Shown: positions 24,484 through 32,911, counted from the first letter of the stretch. The stretch: 43,525 nt of DNA from Calditrichaceae bacterium (GCA_016928315.1 JAFGKZ010000025.1:1-43525); one strand, 5' to 3'. Notes: generated from the sequence alone by a model not told the origin. Made by a program: numbers and translations.

Positions 24484-26274
24484 TCAAATAGGTTCCGTCG
24501 CTGCCGCCAGCCATTCTTTTGCCTTACCACGTAATTTTGGCGATAATTCTCCATACACACGTTTATGATAAATATTAATAAATTCAATTTCTTCTCCGGT
24601 CAATAACGCTTTATCAATAAGTTTAGTATCTATGGGGCACAAAGTCATCGTTTCAAATTTATAGAAGGTTAAATCCTCTGATGATTTTTCCTCATCCTTA
24701 ACCACATTAATCATGGTTTCGATGCGCATGCCATATTCACCGGCTTTATAAAATCCCGGCTCGTTGGAACAAACCATCCCTAATTCCAGCGGCACTCCGA
24801 TACCGCGATAGTAGGAAATACCCTGCGGACCTTCATGCACATTCAGAAAAGCGCCGACGCCGTGGCCGGTTCCATGCCCATAATTTAAACCGATATCCCA
24901 GAGCGGTTTACGGGCCAGCGTATCCAATTGAATACCCTGAGTTCCCTGCGGAAATGAAATCATCGAGAGTGCAATGTGTCCTTTAAGAATTCTGGTAAAT
25001 CGATCTTTCTGTTCATCGGTTGGTTCGCCCAGCGCCACAGTCCGGGTAATATCAGTGGTTCCATCCAGGTACTGGCCGCCGGAATCAATTAGATAAATGC
25101 CTTCCGGTTTCAATTCAACATCCGTTTCCGGTGAGGATTCATAATGAACAATTGCGCCGTGCTCATTATAGCTGGAAATAGTAGCAAAACTTAATCCTTT
25201 AAACAAAGAATCAGCCGCGCGCAGTTCCATCAGTTTTTCGGATGCGGATATTTCCGTAACGCCGCCCTTAGGCACCGCCTCATCGAGCCAGTATAAAAAT
25301 TTGACCATTGCCACTCCATCGCGCACATGGCAGGCTTTAAATCCGGCAATTTCCGTTTCATTTTTACACGCCTTAAATAACGTGACCGGACTCTTTTTAA
25401 ACAGCAGATCGCTTTTCTTATCAATCAGGCTGACTACCCAGGCGCTGACCGTGTCGATATCCAGCCAGACCTTTATTTTTTTGCCGGTATTTTTTTGCAA
25501 TCGTTTAGTAAAATTATCATAATCATAAATTTTCACCAGTCCTTTTAAAGCCTTTTTCACATCCTTTTTAACTTTCTTACGACTCACAAATAATTCAGCG
25601 CCCTCTTTTGTAATAAGTGCATAACTAATCACAACCGGATTATATTCAACATCCGTTCCGCGTATATTGAAAGTCCAGGCAATGGCGTCCAGTGTCGTCA
25701 ATACATGCACATCAGCGCCTTCTATAGCCATCTTCTCTCTGATTCGATTCAGTTTACTTTCCACAGTTTCACCGGCATATTTTACATCCCAGGCCATAAT
25801 AGGAGCATCCGGAAATCCCGGTTTATCTTTCCATAATTTATCCACCAGGTTTTCATCCGGGTGCACCAGTTTGATTTTGTGATTGCTTAACCGATTTTTT
25901 AGATCGTCTGCATCCTTCTTTGTCTGCAATCTCGGATCCATACCAACGGATTGATCCTTTTTCAATTCATCTCTCAGGAATTCAAACATGGTTGGCTCGC
26001 CCGCAACGCCGATTTTATACAAATCGATACCGCTATCCTTAAGCTGATCCGCCGCCTGCAAAAAATACCGGGAGTCCGTCCATAGACCGGCTTTATCCAT
26101 TGTAACAATTACATCACCTGCAGAACCATCAAATCCGCTAATCCAGGGTCGGCGCCGCCATAATTCCGGCACATACTCGCTTTGATGCGGATCGGTGCTT
26201 GGAATGATATAAGCTTCAATTTTATTTTTTTTCATCAAATTGCGAAGAGCTGATAAACGTTCAGGTATATTCAT
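24484..26274 (-). CDS. Xaa-Pro aminopeptidase (aminopeptidase P, peptidase family M24B)
   Basis: A 596-residue cytoplasmic metallopeptidase that removes an N-terminal residue preceding proline. It has the long three-part layout of the family: two creatinase-like N-terminal domains (SALRNLMKKNKIEAYIIPST and later KSDLLFKKSPVTLFKACKNE), a pita-bread catalytic domain, and a C-terminal extension (LTFYKFETMTLCPIDTKLID). The metal ligands are visible: two Asp in YLIDSGGQYLDGTTDITRT (about residues 394 and 405), His in GHGTGHGVGAF (about 466), and Glu in NEPGFY (about 500) and GMRIETM (about 516). No signal peptide. GGAG lies 9 bases before the ATG. It appears to be monocistronic. Length and motifs are complete. 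Confidence 0.95.
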   Translation of the reverse strand: MNIPERLSALRNLMKKNKIEAYIIPSTDPHQSEYVPELWRRRPWISGFDGSAGDVIVTMDKAGLWTDSRYFLQAADQLKDSGIDLYKIGVAGEPTMFEFLRDELKKDQSVGMDPRLQTKKDADDLKNRLSNHKIKLVHPDENLVDKLWKDKPGFPDAPIMAWDVKYAGETVESKLNRIREKMAIEGADVHVLTTLDAIAWTFNIRGTDVEYNPVVISYALITKEGAELFVSRKKVKKDVKKALKGLVKIYDYDNFTKRLQKNTGKKIKVWLDIDTVSAWVVSLIDKKSDLLFKKSPVTLFKACKNETEIAGFKACHVRDGVAMVKFLYWLDEAVPKGGVTEISASEKLMELRAADSLFKGLSFATISSYNEHGAIVHYESSPETDVELKPEGIYLIDSGGQYLDGTTDITRTVALGEPTDEQKDRFTRILKGHIALSMISFPQGTQGIQLDTLARKPLWDIGLNYGHGTGHGVGAFLNVHEGPQGISYYRGIGVPLELGMVCSNEPGFYKAGEYGMRIETMINVVKDEEKSSEDLTFYKFETMTLCPIDTKLIDKALLTGEEIEFINIYHKRVYGELSPKLRGKAKEWLAAATEPI

Positions 26275-26371
26275 GATTGAACTCCGTTAAAGATATTTGT
26301 ACAAATTTTCAGATAATAACTATGGCGCAATTTACATAATTATATTAAATATGTCAGGTAATTAATAAAAT

Positions 26372-26520
26372 CAAATCACAAAAAAACAAACGCCAAATTG
26401 GAAACAAACTCCAAATATCAAATTACAAAATCCAAACTAATATTTGCATCATCATCTTTCATTTTTGGAGTTTGGATATTGGTATTTGGACTTTATTTGA
26501 TATTTAATATTTGTGATTTG
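26372..26520. repeat. Long imperfect inverted repeat (149 bases) in a 330-base gap
   Basis: The gap 26275-26604 has no gene. Within it the ends caaatcacaa (26372-26381) and ttgtgatttg (26511-26520) are perfect complements, and the inner arms atccaaact (26430-26438) and agtttggat (26469-26477) pair too. Between them, runs of ccaaat/atttgg and atatcaaat/atttgatat pair imperfectly, so the whole segment can fold into one long hairpin with a loop near 26439-26468. It resembles the non-coding, MITE-like hairpins with a caaa/tttg composition scattered in many environmental genomes. No transposase is nearby. Only this copy is in the window. Confidence 0.75.
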
Positions 26521-26559
26521 TTATATTTTGTCATCAATGGAAGATATTTTGATACATAC

Positions 26560-26585
26560 AAAAAAAGCGGCCGTTAAGCCGCTTT
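26560..26585 (-). terminator. Intrinsic terminator of the outer-membrane barrel gene
   Basis: On the minus strand an 8-bp stem, aaagcggc (26585-26578) paired with gccgcttt (26571-26564), has a 6-base loop and runs directly into a T-tract (26566-26560). It starts 20 bases beyond the stop codon of the 227-residue barrel gene. This is the only textbook Rho-independent terminator I see in the window. Confidence 0.85.
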
Positions 26586-26604
26586 CGGGATGTAAGTGAA
26601 GGTA

Positions 26605-27288
26605 TTAAAAATGATAATTTACGCCGATTAATAAGCGCAATTGAAATTTGGGTTGATCGATTGCATCATCCGCATCATCATAACTATAACCATCACGCTC
26701 ATTAAATCCTTCACCATCCGGACTATAGGCAGTGTCGTGACCACTTATTTTACTATTTAAATAATAGTCCATCCCGGTTGATACAACAAAATCAAGTTTG
26801 CGCGAAATCGGGAAATCCGCTTTAGCTCCCAATCCCCAACCCCATTGATCAGTCTCTATATCAAAAACCTCATTACCGTCAACAAAGTCAGAATGCGCCG
26901 TAAACATAGAGTAGCGCGGTCCGCCGTAAATATAAAGTTCTTTTAAATTTAACCAGTGAACCTGATACAGAAAATCCAGACGAAAATCCCATTTTGATCC
27001 GCTTTTTTCAGGATCACCATTTTGGTTGTCATTAATAAAAACCTCGCGGGCATCCCATGCGCTTCCGGGATTTACTCTGGAATAAACCAGCGCAAGCTGC
27101 ATTTTTAAGGGAAATCCCTGGGCAAATTGTCCTATCATTCCATCCAGTTGAAAACTGGTTCCGCCGCTGTATCCGACCATAACTCCACCCGATAATTCTA
27201 CCGCATTAGCCTGTACAGTAATCAGAATAAAAACGAACAGGATTATAAGAATAATTTTAAAAAACTTATTATCCATCAAGAACTCCAT
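26605..27288 (-). CDS. Outer-membrane beta-barrel protein
   Basis: A 227-residue protein with a signal peptide (IILIILFVFILITVQANA) followed by alternating amphipathic beta-strands: VELSGGVMVGYSGGTSFQL, FPLKMQLALVYSR, WDFRLDFLYQVHWL, LYIYGGPRYSMF, WGWGLGAKADFPI, LDFVVSTGMDYYL and the final FQLRLLIGVNYHF with C-terminal Phe, the usual barrel-assembly signal. Size suggests an eight- to ten-strand porin-like or OmpA-transmembrane-like barrel. Two starts are possible: 27288 (GGAGG 5 bases upstream, used here) and 27276 (GGAG 6 bases upstream). An intrinsic terminator follows. Ligand and role unknown. Confidence 0.8.
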   Translation of the reverse strand: MEFLMDNKFFKIILIILFVFILITVQANAVELSGGVMVGYSGGTSFQLDGMIGQFAQGFPLKMQLALVYSRVNPGSAWDAREVFINDNQNGDPEKSGSKWDFRLDFLYQVHWLNLKELYIYGGPRYSMFTAHSDFVDGNEVFDIETDQWGWGLGAKADFPISRKLDFVVSTGMDYYLNSKISGHDTAYSPDGEGFNERDGYSYDDADDAIDQPKFQLRLLIGVNYHF

Positions 27289-27430
27289 TTATGCCTCCAT
27301 AAGTGAATTTTTCTATACAAATCTAATACCAAGGCCGTAAAATCAATATTTTTCATAAAATTGTCAATGCCGTTTGTAAAATATTTTTACAGAATTAACA
27401 AAAGGATTCTATACGCGATATTTTTTGAGA

Positions 27431-29338
27431 TTAATCCATTAATACCCAGTTCACACCAAAACGCACGCGGCGATAAAACTCAGAATAACCGTTGATATAT
27501 TGATAATCATAACTGATCGGATTATCCATCGCCATATAAAGTTGCGCGCTTTTAACCGTTGCCGCCAGTTTATAACTAAAATAGTAATAACCATCTGTTC
27601 GGGTATCGGCCCAATAAATACGCTCTACAATGGGATTATAATACAAGGAATTATGCGTATCATACCAATGGAAACTGCCCGTAGCATCGATAATAAGTGC
27701 GCCATTCAGCCAGGCATCACGATACCTCAGTTGACCGGAAAGAGAGCGTTTAGGAGATAGATTGATCTTCGCATCATTTAAATTCCCGGCTATTTCCAGA
27801 GCAAATTTATATAATGAGTATTTTGTGTTAAGTCTGATAGAATTGAAAGTGCGGTCGGGACCACTATAGAAACTTATCGTATCCATGAGAATTTCATTTC
27901 GGATAGTATGGTGCGCAAGTTCAACATTAAAAAATATTTTATCGAATAAGGAATAGTCTATTTCAGCAGAATACGATTCAAAGGTTTCCAAATCCAGATC
28001 GCTGTTACCGCGATACTGCTGAAAATAGATGGATCGTTCATTGCGATATGAGAATCGTTGCGACCGGCTCCCGCTTAGTTTTAACCTGAGTTCATTGAAA
28101 GCTATATCTAAAACCAATTCCGGGGACCAGCTGATATTCTGTCCATATAAATAACCAGCGCCTATTTTACCATTTATACCTAACCATTCCATCATAGGAT
28201 AACCAATTTGAATATGGCTGTTAATACCGCTGTCCGTTAATTTCCCCGAGAAACTGCTGCCCCAGAATTTATTTTGATACGCCAAAACTGAAGCATCAAG
28301 ATTTAACTTTCCGATGATTGCATATCGGCTTAAACCCAATTTGTACTGATCGGTTCTCCGGCGGTTAAAAAAGGCGGAAGCGGTATCGCCGCAAGACTCA
28401 TTTTTACGGCGGATACGGGTATAACCGGCATCCAGTTTCCAGTATTCGCAGCTATCAGGATTGGTCATATAATAAATAGAATTATTATAATCATGCCGAA
28501 ATTCGAAATACTGGTAGCGCGGATATGCACTCAATTTAAGGTTACTTATTTTTTCCCGGTCAATATTAATAGTGGTGTTAGAAAACATATTATTATTTAT
28601 CCGGTAGTACAATCCAGCCCGATATTGAAATCCGTAATTACTAGATCCTTCATAAATTTTATTGATCCCACCGGCGTTCACCGATAAATTATCGGTAAGC
28701 TTCCTGGAAAAATCTATATCCAGATCAGTGTAGCCAAAATCACCCTGGCGAAACATAATTCTTGAGTAAGGTTCATCCAATGAACTAACAGCTTTTGTTT
28801 TAAGATTAATACCATTGCCATGTCCATACATTTTTATGCCAATATCATTATTGATTTCTGTTAGTCCATCCAGAGAAATCATATGTGTATTAAACATGCC
28901 GTGCATTGGATCATTTAGAATAAATCCATTAAGATAAATATTTGATTGATGAGGCAACAAATTATTATCTGCAATAAAGCGCGGAAAGCCAGGAATAAAA
29001 AAATCATATATCTGAAAAGCGGGCTGATGTCTAAATACATCCGCCAGACCCGTATAATTTATGCTGATCAATTCATTAAAGTGAAAAAATTGTTTCTGCC
29101 TCTCATTTTTTTCAGGTCCGCCGTTCAATTTAAATTGCTTCCAGATTTGGTCATAGGCGGCATGCATTGCCTTCAGGCTGGCTAGTTTAATAGAATCGAT
29201 CCTGGCGGAGTCGGCTGATAGTATATCCTTTTCAATCACCGAATCAACCGGGACGATGGCCTGCATGGAATCGTCTATTTGCGCTGCTAAAAAGTTAATC
29301 AGGCAACAGACTGTAAGGCATATGATAAGCGGTCTCAT
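27431..29338 (-). CDS. TonB-dependent-receptor-like outer-membrane protein
   Basis: A 635-residue protein with a signal peptide ending LAAQ. Residues about 90-190 resemble a receptor plug domain (FRHQPAFQIYDFFIPGFPRF, NIYLNGFILNDPMHGMFNTH, MISLDGLTEINNDIGIKMYG), followed by many beta-barrel strands (FSRKLTDNLSVNAGGI, YRAGLYYRINNNMFSNTTIN, ELRLKLSGSRSQRFSYRNER, FFNVELAHHTIRNEI, YYFSYKLAATV, VRFGVNWVLMD). It is short for a TonB-dependent receptor (usually 700-1000), has no obvious TonB box and no CarboxypepD_reg domain. The ATG follows AGGA by 6 bases. The next gene downstream, 142 bases away, encodes another barrel. It may be a TonB-independent channel derived from the family; the substrate is unknown. 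Confidence 0.7.
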   Translation of the reverse strand: MRPLIICLTVCCLINFLAAQIDDSMQAIVPVDSVIEKDILSADSARIDSIKLASLKAMHAAYDQIWKQFKLNGGPEKNERQKQFFHFNELISINYTGLADVFRHQPAFQIYDFFIPGFPRFIADNNLLPHQSNIYLNGFILNDPMHGMFNTHMISLDGLTEINNDIGIKMYGHGNGINLKTKAVSSLDEPYSRIMFRQGDFGYTDLDIDFSRKLTDNLSVNAGGINKIYEGSSNYGFQYRAGLYYRINNNMFSNTTINIDREKISNLKLSAYPRYQYFEFRHDYNNSIYYMTNPDSCEYWKLDAGYTRIRRKNESCGDTASAFFNRRRTDQYKLGLSRYAIIGKLNLDASVLAYQNKFWGSSFSGKLTDSGINSHIQIGYPMMEWLGINGKIGAGYLYGQNISWSPELVLDIAFNELRLKLSGSRSQRFSYRNERSIYFQQYRGNSDLDLETFESYSAEIDYSLFDKIFFNVELAHHTIRNEILMDTISFYSGPDRTFNSIRLNTKYSLYKFALEIAGNLNDAKINLSPKRSLSGQLRYRDAWLNGALIIDATGSFHWYDTHNSLYYNPIVERIYWADTRTDGYYYFSYKLAATVKSAQLYMAMDNPISYDYQYINGYSEFYRRVRFGVNWVLMD

Positions 29339-29526
29339 TTAAGTCCTAAATATTATTTTTGTTATTCTACGCAAGTATTGCAGAATTTGTTGATAAATTA
29401 CTAAATAATCAAATTCTTTAACCGAAGAAATTTTTATTACCATAATTGCAGTTAGACAGCTTAGTTATAAAATAACTGCAATTTTTAAATGAAATAATTG
29501 AACCATTCAGAAGTAAGGAGTTAAGA

Positions 29527-29820
29527 ATGCCTTTTATTATTACAGAACCCTGTGCCGGTGTTTGCGATGCCGCTTGCGTAAATGTTTGTCCGGTTGATTG
29601 TATTTACCCCCCGGAAGGATATAGCATTGAAACAGAGGAAGGCAAAGAAAAATTACGGGTTGATGGCAAACAGTTATATATTCATCCTGATGAGTGTATC
29701 GATTGCGGCGCCTGTGAACCGGAATGTCCGGTTGAAGCCATCTTTCCTGAAGATGAAGTACCCAATGATCAGAAAGATTATATCAGAATAAATTACGAAC
29801 GCTTCGGAATGCAACCATAA
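29527..29820 (+). CDS. fdxA: Ferredoxin, [3Fe-4S][4Fe-4S]/2[4Fe-4S] type
   Basis: A 97-residue ferredoxin. The cysteine pattern is C9-x7-C17-x3-C21-P with extra C13 and C25, then C57-x2-C60-x2-C63-x3-C67-P. In seven-iron (Azotobacter-type) ferredoxins the first spacing, C-x7-C-x3-CP, binds a [3Fe-4S] cluster and the second a [4Fe-4S], so this fits the FdxA group; the extra C13 leaves a second [4Fe-4S] possible. It would carry electrons between redox enzymes in the cytoplasm. The ATG follows GGAG by 6 bases. No redox partner gene adjoins it. The symbol is by family resemblance. Confidence 0.9.
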   Translation: MPFIITEPCAGVCDAACVNVCPVDCIYPPEGYSIETEEGKEKLRVDGKQLYIHPDECIDCGACEPECPVEAIFPEDEVPNDQKDYIRINYERFGMQP

Positions 29821-29828
29821 GTTATTTC

Positions 29829-29927
29829 TGCCACAAAATTCACAAAGAACACAAAATCAAATCTTTATTTTGAGCCCTAATCAGGTTTTAACCTTTTGGA
29901 TTTCTTAGTGTTCTTCGCGGCTTTGCA
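29829..29927. repeat. MITE-like inverted repeat downstream of hldD (short relative of the GxxExxY element)
   Basis: The left end ccacaaaattcacaaagaac (29831-29850) pairs imperfectly with the right end, which reads gtgttcttcgcggctttg (29909-29926) on the plus strand. The roughly 45 bases between hold no gene. The ends resemble the inverted ends of the element at 30915-31236 that carries a broken GxxExxY gene, so this may be an internally deleted copy. It lies between the convergent ferredoxin and hldD genes, ending 12 bases from the hldD stop. Confidence 0.6.
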
Positions 29928-29938
29928 AGAAATAGTCT

Positions 29939-30901
29939 TTAGTAGTGGGCGAAATTTTTCATCAAATAATTCTGCACATAATCTTTGATGCCATCTTCCA
30001 GGCTGTGTAATGAGTTGGTATTGCCTGCAGTCTGAATTTTATCCATATTCGCTTCTGTAAAATATTGATAACGATCCCGAATTTCCATCGGCATATCGAT
30101 GTATTTAATATCTGGTTCCAGTCCCATTGCCATAAATGTTGAAGAAACCAGATCTTTAAATGTCCGTGCTTTTCCCGTGCCTATATTATAAATACCGGAT
30201 TCATTTTTATTCTTTAAGAAAAATAGAACCATATCAACGGCATCCATAATATAGACAAAGTCCCGTTTTTGCTCTCCATCCTTAAAATCAGACCGATGGG
30301 ATTTAAAAAGTTTAACATAGCCATGTTCTTTAATCTGAGTAAACGCTTTAAAGACAACGGACGCCATATCGTCTTTATGATATTCGTTAGGGCCATATAC
30401 ATTGAAAAATTTCAGACCAACAATTTCATCCAACCAGCCTTCACGCTGTGCTTTTAAATCGAAGGCATGTTTGGAATAACCGTACATATTCATCGGCTGT
30501 AGTTTTCTTAATTCTGCCTCGTCATCATTATAGCCCATTTTTCCATCGCCATAAGTTGCAGCGGAACTGGCATAAATAAACCGGATGTTGTTTTTTACAC
30601 AGTGTTCAGCCAGATTCAGGGTATAGCGATAGTTATTTTCCATTAAATAATTGGTATCCGTTTCTGTCGTAGCGCTGCAGGCGCCCATGTGAATAACGGC
30701 TTCAATATTGGAATGGGACTTCAAAAAATCCAACAAATGACTGCGATCCAGGTAATCATAGAAATTCAGATTGCGTAAATTCTTCCATTTATCATTTTTT
30801 CGGAGCACATCGACAACAATAATATTACTTTCACCCTCTTTGTTTAGCCTGGATACAATACAACTGCCAATAAATCCCGCCGCACCGGTTATTACAATCA
30901 T
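29939..30901 (-). CDS. hldD: ADP-L-glycero-D-manno-heptose 6-epimerase
   Basis: A 320-residue enzyme of the extended SDR family that interconverts ADP-D- and ADP-L-glycero-D-manno-heptose, the last step in making the LPS core heptose donor. NADP site GAAGFIGS (residues 6-13); family signatures HMGACSATTETDTNYLMENN (71-90) and ASSAATYGDG (111-120); catalytic Tyr140 and Lys144 in MYGYSKHAFD, at the positions used in E. coli HldD; FNVYGPNEYHKDDMASVVFK and GEQKRDFVYIMDAV follow. The start at 30901 was chosen because the in-frame codons upstream precede the Rossmann strand, and AAGGA lies 8 bases before this ATG. The gene is bracketed by two related inverted-repeat elements. It implies a heptose-containing LPS. 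Confidence 0.95.
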   Translation of the reverse strand: MIVITGAAGFIGSCIVSRLNKEGESNIIVVDVLRKNDKWKNLRNLNFYDYLDRSHLLDFLKSHSNIEAVIHMGACSATTETDTNYLMENNYRYTLNLAEHCVKNNIRFIYASSAATYGDGKMGYNDDEAELRKLQPMNMYGYSKHAFDLKAQREGWLDEIVGLKFFNVYGPNEYHKDDMASVVFKAFTQIKEHGYVKLFKSHRSDFKDGEQKRDFVYIMDAVDMVLFFLKNKNESGIYNIGTGKARTFKDLVSSTFMAMGLEPDIKYIDMPMEIRDRYQYFTEANMDKIQTAGNTNSLHSLEDGIKDYVQNYLMKNFAHY

Positions 30902-30914
30902 TTTATAAATCCTT

Positions 30915-31236
30915 TTACCACAAAGTTCGCAAATAATCACTAAGTTTTAATATATCGCTTCCACCCTAACCTGGATTTACTGCCAAAAATAATTATCAAT
31001 CATAGCTTCATATCTGCAGCTTTTAAGTAATTAATTATTTGAGCTTCTTCAATCCGAGTAATTTGTGATATATCTTTAAATTCAACAATTACTTTTCATA
31101 GCCAATATAATCAGCAATATATTCTTTTACTAATTTTTTGCCCTTATCACGGCACCAATTATCTCATAGACTTCTTTTTCAAAAAGTAGTTTGATTGTCA
31201 TTTCTTAATTCGTGTTCCTTAGCGCCTTTCGCGGTT
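30915..31236. mobile_element. Inverted-repeat element carrying a decayed GxxExxY gene
   Basis: The left end accacaaagttcgc (from about 30918, then cactaag at 30939-30945) and the right end, cgtgttccttagcgcc followed by tttcgcggttt (about 31211-31236), are imperfect reverse complements of about 28 bases. Between them lies the remnant of one GxxExxY-family gene whose ATG sits just inside the right repeat. The element fills the whole space between the hldD ribosome site and the DHS-like gene's stop codon. No transposase is present, so mobility, if any, is in trans or ancestral. Confidence 0.6.
30940..31201 (-). pseudogene. GxxExxY family protein, frameshifted remnant
   Basis: Reading the minus strand from the ATG at 31201 gives LLFEKEVYEIIGAVIRA and then a stop. 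A second frame continues KLVKEYIADYIGYEK and stops, a third gives VIVEFKDISQITRIEEAQII then NYLKAADMKL, an in-frame stop, and FGSKSRLGWKRYI. Pieced together these are the family's successive motifs (FEKxVYE, YIADYIGY, the nuclease-like VIVEFK, AQIINYLKA, GxxxNFGSxRLxWKR). At least two frameshifts, one nonsense codon and a deletion of the GAAFEVH...LGxGFLE-type segment show it is dead. GxxExxY proteins belong to the PD-(D/E)XK nuclease-like fold; their role is not established. Confidence 0.8.
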
Positions 31237-31239
31237 TAG

Positions 31240-32283
31240 TTACTGCATCGCTTGTTCAATGAATAGTTCATTTAGCCGGCGTTCTTTACGATCTTTCCAG
31301 TTTCGTTTATGATAGGCATATCCTGCAATCAACGGCATGGCCATGGTTGCCTCAGCATAAACCATTTGCTCGTAAGTTGTTTGCACTTTACCCCATGATG
31401 ATGCTTCTTTTAAAGTCGATCCGGATAATCCGCCATCGCGTTCATCAGCTACGGTAACTTGAACCGCGTATTTATGCATGGGTGCGTCCTGTTCCAGAAT
31501 TTCCGAAGCCACTACGATATCCTGTACAAAATTTTTAGGTACGCCCCCGCCAATCATAAAAATTCCCGATTCTTTATTGTCAATTTTAATCTTCGTAAGT
31601 TCTAAAAAATCTGCAGCAGAGTCGATCGTAACCTTCCCGCCTTTAGCATGATACTGGTGATGGATCAAGCCAAATCCGGCAGAAGAATCGGAAAAGGCCG
31701 GGCAGAATATGGGCACGCCTTTTTTATAGGCCTGATAAACTATGGAATCTTCTCTGGATTTCGCATAATCACTGTGATCATCCAGATATTTGCCCATGTT
31801 CATAATAAATTCCCGCGACGAGTAGGGTCGTTTTTCCAATAATTCACAAATATTGGCAACCGTCTCATCACAAATCCGCAGGTCTTCTTCATCAATATAA
31901 GTATCGTAAATGCGATCGATCATCAGTTCACGCAATTCATTATCATCGGAAAATGGGCTGCCCTGGTAATGAAAAAATCCCAATGCTTCAAAAAAATCCT
32001 GATCGACAATATTGGCGCCGGTCGATACAATTGCATCAATCATATTGCATTCAATCATAATGGTAACTACTTTCTTTAATCCAGCGCTGATTAATGAACC
32101 GGCCAGAGTTAAAAAAATAACGGCGTCTTTGTCCTTTTGCATCATATCAAATATCTGAGCAGCCCGGTTTAAATTACGAGCCTGAAAAGCCATCTTGCCC
32201 ATGGCATCAATCAGCGGTACTACATTATGTTTGCTTATATCGATATGTTCCACTTTTTTTTGTAAAAATTCCTTTTTAATCAT
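31240..32283 (-). CDS. Bacterial deoxyhypusine synthase-like protein
   Basis: A 347-residue protein of the deoxyhypusine synthase (DHS) family. The NAD-site strands are recognisable (FLTLAGSLISAGLKKVV, IDAIVSTGANIVDQDF, GIFMIGGGVPKNFVQD), and the segment around the lysine that forms the enzyme-substrate imine in eukaryotic DHS is conserved as EASSWGK-V (Lys299), followed by YAEATMAMPLI. Bacteria lack eIF5A, so the true reaction is probably not hypusination. Bacterial members have been linked to polyamine chemistry such as homospermidine formation by aminobutyl transfer; that is known of the family and not shown here. GGAG lies 10 bases before the ATG. No polyamine gene adjoins it. Its stop codon lies against the end of the GxxExxY element. 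Confidence 0.9.
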   Translation of the reverse strand: MIKKEFLQKKVEHIDISKHNVVPLIDAMGKMAFQARNLNRAAQIFDMMQKDKDAVIFLTLAGSLISAGLKKVVTIMIECNMIDAIVSTGANIVDQDFFEALGFFHYQGSPFSDDNELRELMIDRIYDTYIDEEDLRICDETVANICELLEKRPYSSREFIMNMGKYLDDHSDYAKSREDSIVYQAYKKGVPIFCPAFSDSSAGFGLIHHQYHAKGGKVTIDSAADFLELTKIKIDNKESGIFMIGGGVPKNFVQDIVVASEILEQDAPMHKYAVQVTVADERDGGLSGSTLKEASSWGKVQTTYEQMVYAEATMAMPLIAGYAYHKRNWKDRKERRLNELFIEQAMQ

Positions 32284-32464
32284 TTTACTCTAACTCCAAA
32301 ACATTAATTTAAATAAATAATTTATAAAGGCTGGAAATTTAGAAAATCGCATAACGCTTATCAATAGGTTTGGTTTCTAAAATTTTTGCAGATAAATTTC
32401 AGGAATATTTTTTTTGCTTTATTAGTATTTTATCAATACCATTTAAAAAAGTATCCATGGGACT

Positions 32465-32911
32465 ATGAACTCGTTAAAAACAGAAGTGGTCATTAACGCT
32501 TCAATTGAAACGGTCTTTGCTTTTTTTAGTAAGGCAGAAAACCTGGAGCAGCTTACGCCGCAGTGGCTACGTTTTAAAATTTTAACTCCCTTGCCCGTTA
32601 TAATCAATAAAGACAGTCTAATAACTTACAGAATAAAATTATTCTATATACCAATGAGATGGAAAACTAAAATCACGGACTGGGAACCTCCCCATCGTTT
32701 TACTGACGTACAACTAAAAGGCCCTTATAAAACATGGATTCATGAACATCGTTTTATCGCTCAGGGAAATAAAACAAAAATGACAGATATTGTACATTAC
32801 GAAGTGCCGGGATGGTTTTTATCAAATTTAATCCATACATTATTTGTTAGAGACGCTGTTGTGAAAATTTTTAGATATCGTACGGAAAAAATAAAACACA
32901 TATTCAGTTGA
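32465..32911 (+). CDS. SRPBCC (START/Bet v1-like) family protein
   Basis: A 148-residue cytoplasmic protein with the helix-grip pattern of the SRPBCC superfamily: the opening strand TEVVINASIETVFAFFSKAE followed by NLEQLTPQWLRFKILTPLP, LITYRIKLFYIPMRWKTKIT and the segment DWEPPHRFTDVQLKGPYKTW, then MTDIVHYEVPGW. This set of motifs is typical of a ligand-binding SRPBCC subgroup often encoded next to photolyase or cell-wall/sugar epimerase genes. The fold binds hydrophobic ligands; the ligand here is unknown. It precedes the photolyase gene by 21 bases on the same strand, so the two probably form an operon. The ribosome site is weak (gggac). Confidence 0.85.
   Translation: MNSLKTEVVINASIETVFAFFSKAENLEQLTPQWLRFKILTPLPVIINKDSLITYRIKLFYIPMRWKTKITDWEPPHRFTDVQLKGPYKTWIHEHRFIAQGNKTKMTDIVHYEVPGWFLSNLIHTLFVRDAVVKIFRYRTEKIKHIFS

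Noticed and set aside
24375-24587. Open frame overlapping the 3' end of the aminopeptidase P gene and running into the palindromic region
   Set aside because: It is out of frame with a well supported gene, has no ribosome site and no recognisable family; its tail is just the repeat translated.
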